DNA from: Chlamydomonas sphaeroides
Lineage: Eukaryota > Chlorophyta > Chlorophyceae > Chlamydomonadales > Chlamydomonadaceae
DNA length: 64,000 nucleotides
Assembly: GCA_001662425.1 (NCBI GenBank)
Contig: BDDC01000034.1
Coordinates: 26,101 to 90,100, forward strand
Direction of reading: 5' to 3'
Shown here in pieces: positions 60,901 to 64,000 of the stretch. The notes below the pieces were generated by a model. The model worked only from the letters and a program-made list of their open reading frames with translations, was not told the DNA's origin and made no database searches. The translations under genes and the position numbers were made by a program. Within the stretch, counting starts at the first letter, position 1. Each line of letters begins with the position of its first letter.

Positions 60901-62881
60901 GGCCGCGTGGTGCTGGCGGTGCTGCTGGTGCTCATCAAGCTGGCGGCGGCGGTGGCGGCGGCGCTGGCCATAGCCAAGACGCTGCTGCCACCGCTGCTGC
61001 GCCTCATGCAGCGCCAGGTGTGGCCGCGCTGCAGCCCCTTAGCCAACAGCCCCTCTTACTAACTGTAGGACCCGCGTGCAAGTCATGGGAGGGTACCTCT
61101 CGGCCACCCCTGGTCTACGCCGCCCCTGGTCTTCGCCGCCTTCGCCAGCCCTGCTCCTGCTGCGTGCACCTGCTGGCCGACTCCTCTTCCCCCTCGCCGC
61201 CTACCTGCTTCCCGACCCCTCCCCCCAGGCCTCCCGCGAGCTGGTGCAGCTGGTGTTGGTGACCTTCTGCACCGGCGTCGCCTGCCTCAGCCACAGCATG
61301 GGCCTGTCCTCGGAGCTGGGCGCCTTTGTGGCGGGCGTCATGGTCGCCGTCGCGCTGGGGCCCGGCCCCCACGCCACGCCCGGCAGCACCACCGCCGCCG
61401 CCGCCGCCACGGGCGCGCTCGCGCTGCAGGCGGCGTCGCCCGCCAGCGCCGCCATCGCGGCCGCCATGGGCTCGCTCGCGCCCATGGCCGGCATGGGCGC
61501 GCCGCCCAAGGACGGCAAGGCCTCGGGCGGCGGCAGCGCGGCGGCGGTGCTCATGGGCCTGGCCTCGCCCTCGGCCGTGGGCATGAGCTCCAGCCACGGC
61601 CTGGGCGGCAGCGCGGGCGGGCTGCATCACCACGGCTCCAGCGGCGCGGAGGACAGCGGCCCCGAGCTGCGGTCGGTGCTCATCAAGAGCAAGGACTCGG
61701 ACAGCGAGTGGGGCGGCCCCGGCGCGGAGCGGAGCCTGGCCAGCGAGCGCGAGGCGCTGGCGGAGCGCGAGCGCGAGCGCGAAAAGGAGCGGGACCGAGA
61801 GCGGGAGCGCGAGCGCGAACGGGAGCGGGAGCGGGACCGAGACAGGGAGCGCGAGCGCACGGCGCGCGCGCGCGACGCGCTGGGCGCGCACGCGGCGTAC
61901 TACAGCATAGAGAGCGCCCGCAACGTGCTGGTGGCGCTGTTCATGGCCAGCATCGGGCTCATCATGTCGCCCAGGTGGGGGCGGGGGGTTGGCGGGAGGG
62001 GAGGGAGGGAGGGAGGGAACGGGACGGGAGGTGTGTGAGGCCGCGCTAAAGGCTTGGATGTTAGGGGCCGGGAGGTTTAGCAGGAACACAGGTTGGGGCC
62101 GCAACGCCCAGTGCCTAATGGTGCCACCCCGGCCTGGCCGCTCACCGGCCCATGCCCTCCTCCACCCACCTCCCTCTGCCTCCCTCCGTCCTGCTCAGGT
62201 TCCTGCTGGACCACGTGGGCGTGCTGACAGTGGGCGTGGGCCTGGTGGTGCTGGTCAAGGGCGCGCTGGTGGCGGCGGTGGTGCGCAGCTTCAGCATAGG
62301 CCTGCGCACCTCGCTGGCAGTGGGTGAGCCCGGGGGGGGGGGGGCAGCGGCGCACGTGCTCAAGGCTGGGAGCGCGCTGGCGGGCCGCAGCTGAGCCCTG
62401 TCGGCTCATCACCTGACCGGTCGTCCTCCTCCGCTCCTGCCCTCCTTCCCCGCCCCTGCCAGGCCTGTCCATGGCGCATGTGGGCGAGTTCTCGTTCGTG
62501 CTGCTGAGCCACGCGGTGCAGGCCGGGGTGCTGCCGCTGCAGGTGGGGGTCGGGGCCGGCAGGGCGCGCTGCGACGGCGCGGCTACCTGCACATGCTGCT
62601 AGCAGCCCAGGCGCCACGCCGCGTGCTGCGGACTGGCCTGAGCTCCAAGAGCCCCACAACCGACCCGCGCTCCTCCGCCCCTCGCTTGCCTGCTCTCCCT
62701 GTCCCGTGCCCAGGTCTACATGCTGCTGCTGGGGGTGACGGCTCTGTCGCTGCTGTCGACGCCCTTCGTGGTGCTGCTGGCCATGCACTGGGTGCTGCCC
62801 AAGGAGGGCGCCGCGGGGTCCACGGCGCTGCCGACGCAGGCCCCGGCGGCGGCAGCGGCGGCGGCTCGGCGGCAGGCGTGA
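57904..62881 (+). CDS. K+/H+ antiporter, CPA2 family, KEA4/5/6-type (821 aa, 13 exons)
   Basis: Probable cation/proton antiporter of endomembranes. Exons 57904-58200, 58523-58863, 59075-59147, 59303-59401, 59557-59671, 59858-59934, 60162-60284, 60520-60595, 60872-61017, 61229-61974, 62199-62323, 62463-62542 and 62714-62881 join in frame. The protein has a signal peptide (ALLVVLLSFAACG), a variable Ala/Gly-rich luminal part, and a DNEFVLSKP motif as in plant KEAs. The antiporter core follows: GQPVINGYLIGGAVVGPGGL, ESLAQLGVQLLLFGLGLELS, SMSSTAVVVKCL, GQITIGTLILQDCMVGLMFA, LGAFVAGVMVAV and AHVGEFSFVLLS. It has about a dozen membrane helices and no obvious C-terminal KTN domain, as in KEA4-6. Unusual: ~178 residues are inserted between FVAGVMVAV and YYSIESARNVLVALFMAS, including a long Arg-Glu tract. 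The start at 57904 was chosen for the signal peptide. Confidence 0.9.
61741..61872 (+). other. Arg/Glu-repeat tract encoding a charged (ER/K-type) helix
   Basis: Within exon 10 of the antiporter the codons alternate almost purely between Arg and Glu (EREREREKERDRERERER...). This resembles a stable single alpha-helix rather than a coiled coil, because hydrophobic positions are missing. Confidence 0.75.
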
Positions 62882-63524
62882 GCCGCGGTTGACGTGTTGC
62901 TGGCCGGGGAGCGAGCAGCGCCCGCACGCGCGCAGTGACCCTTAGCTAGCGTACTGCAGTAGGCGCTGGTCGGGCCTTGCATGGGGACAGAGGCACAGAG
63001 GCGCAGGCTATTGCAGGATGGCGGACGTTGCTAGAGGACGAGACTGATGGATGCCGGAAAGGTTCAAGCAATGTATAGCGGCATTGGCAACCAGTAGGGC
63101 TGCGGTGTGGCCTACGGTACGTACGTCATCTGTGCCGCATGTGACACCTACCCGCACAGCGCCTCCGCCGCCGCAACACCAGTCCTGTTTTAAGCCTCCC
63201 AACAAACGAAGACCAGGAGCACAGCTGGTTCTTTGTTCTTGAAAGCGTCACAACGAAGATGAGGACCCAGGCTATGTGCAACGACATGTGCAGCGGCACG
63301 TCAGCGTCCCACACAGCTCACAGCTGGGCGCACAGCTCAGGCACGCTCCGCCACGCGCCACCTGCAAGGCGCCTCGCGTGCCCAACTGCCGATGGATCAT
63401 GCATCATCCGCTGACCAGCGCCTTGCCCGCCGGGACGCGCCTCCGCACAACCGACTGTGAGCTCAGCGCCTCTCACTTCACTACCGCCATTGCTGCAGCT
63501 CTTACTATAAGCGTCGTACCCTTC
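62882..63524. other. Convergent intergenic region
   Basis: 643 bp between the antiporter stop and the end of the next minus-strand gene. No clear TGTAA for either strand and no supported gene. Confidence 0.5.
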
Positions 63525-64000
63525 TCACTGTACCACCACCTTGCCTGGCGGGCAGCAGCGGCCCATGGCCACGCCCGCGGCGCCCGCAACCTGCAGCGCC
63601 GCCGCGAGACGGGCCGCATCAGCCGGCCCCTGCGCCCCGGCCGCCACCTGCGCCGCCAGCTGCGTCACCCGCTGCACCGCTGCGCCCATGGCCACCAGCA
63701 GCGGTTGAGCGGTGTCGGCCGCGGCCGTGGTGGCGGCGGTGCCGTAGCTGTACTTGTCCATTTCGTTGCTGTAGTGGATGTACCGCTGGCGCTGCTGGTA
63801 GGTGCTGAAGGCGGTGTCAATTGGTTGCGTGGCTGGCGGCGCCTCAAACCGCCAGCACAGCTGCAGGTGCACGTCCGGCGGTACCAGGCTCGAGTTGGTG
63901 CCGCTGGCCAAGCTGACGTAGCCGTACGGCTGCTGGTACGAGGGGTACGAGGACCTCAAGGATTGCTTGTCAGCTGCAGCGTCAGGCTTGGGCTTGTCGG
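63525..64000 (-). CDS. Unidentified protein, 3' part of a gene running off the window
   Basis: The frame is open from the window edge to a TGA at 63525, giving ~157 C-terminal residues. The first part is Tyr/Pro/Gln-rich (SSYPSYQQPYGYVSLASG), then a more ordered stretch (PDVHLQLCWRFEAPP, QRQRYIHYSNEMDKYSYG). An Ala-rich helical end follows (VAMGAAVQRVTQLAAQVAAG) and it stops after CCPPGKVVVQ. No family is recognised. An upstream intron close to the edge cannot be judged. Confidence 0.6.
   Translation of the reverse strand, partial: DKPKPDAAADKQSLRSSYPSYQQPYGYVSLASGTNSSLVPPDVHLQLCWRFEAPPATQPIDTAFSTYQQRQRYIHYSNEMDKYSYGTAATTAAADTAQPLLVAMGAAVQRVTQLAAQVAAGAQGPADAARLAAALQVAGAAGVAMGRCCPPGKVVVQ

Noticed and set aside
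1..64000. tRNA, rRNA, transposase or reverse-transcriptase sequences
   Set aside because: Looked for by eye on both strands; no convincing tRNA arms, rRNA blocks or mobile-element proteins were found.

Overview
The window looks like nuclear DNA of a green alga (Chlorophyta). It is very GC-rich. Its genes are cut into many short exons with GT-AG introns and a few GC-AG introns. Several gene ends carry TGTAA, the usual chlorophyte poly(A) signal. Two products have plastid-type transit peptides, and other products match green-lineage families: a plant-type SNF2-HNH helicase, a GRAB-domain golgin and a KEA4/5/6-type K+ antiporter. A run of ten Ns shows it comes from a draft assembly. I cannot name the species. 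All gene models were assembled by hand from splice sites, reading frame and homology.

Layout from left to right. 1-9540 (+): 3' part of a ZRANB3/AT5G07810-like SNF2 helicase with a C-terminal HNH nuclease. 9900-13061 (+): alpha/beta hydrolase of the YheT/EMB8 family. 13062-14527: intergenic, with a degenerate ~255-bp direct repeat. 14528-23684 (-): a 20-exon golgin of about 1,950 aa with a GRAB domain. 24030-24921 (+): plastid-targeted one-TM protein of unknown function. 26563-29172 (-): 11-exon plastid cyclophilin. 29788-34348 (+): 13-exon one-TM protein of unknown function.

34675-51023 is the most unusual part. It holds two copies of a head-to-head gene pair, A (-) and B (+), encoding Ala/Leu-rich probable alpha-solenoid proteins that I do not recognise. 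The right-hand copy (A2 42661-46742, B2 47049-51023) is intact. The left-hand copy (A1 34675-36955, B1 37184-40397) carries several frameshifts and stops, and also holds the N gap. A and B share intron phases and early exon sizes, so they probably descend from one gene by inverted duplication. That would be followed by duplication of the pair, decay of one copy, and a recent gene-conversion tract between B1 and B2.

52489-57431 (-): class I ribonucleotide reductase large subunit in 14 exons, with all catalytic cysteines. Its upstream region holds a perfect E2F-type site and is shared with the divergent KEA-type antiporter gene at 57904-62881 (+). That antiporter has a very large charged insertion in a loop that is normally short. 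63525-64000 (-): 3' part of an unidentified gene.

The genes are housekeeping loci (DNA replication and repair, Golgi trafficking, plastid folding, ion transport) rather than an operon-like pathway. The only cluster that looks like a system of its own is the A/B family.
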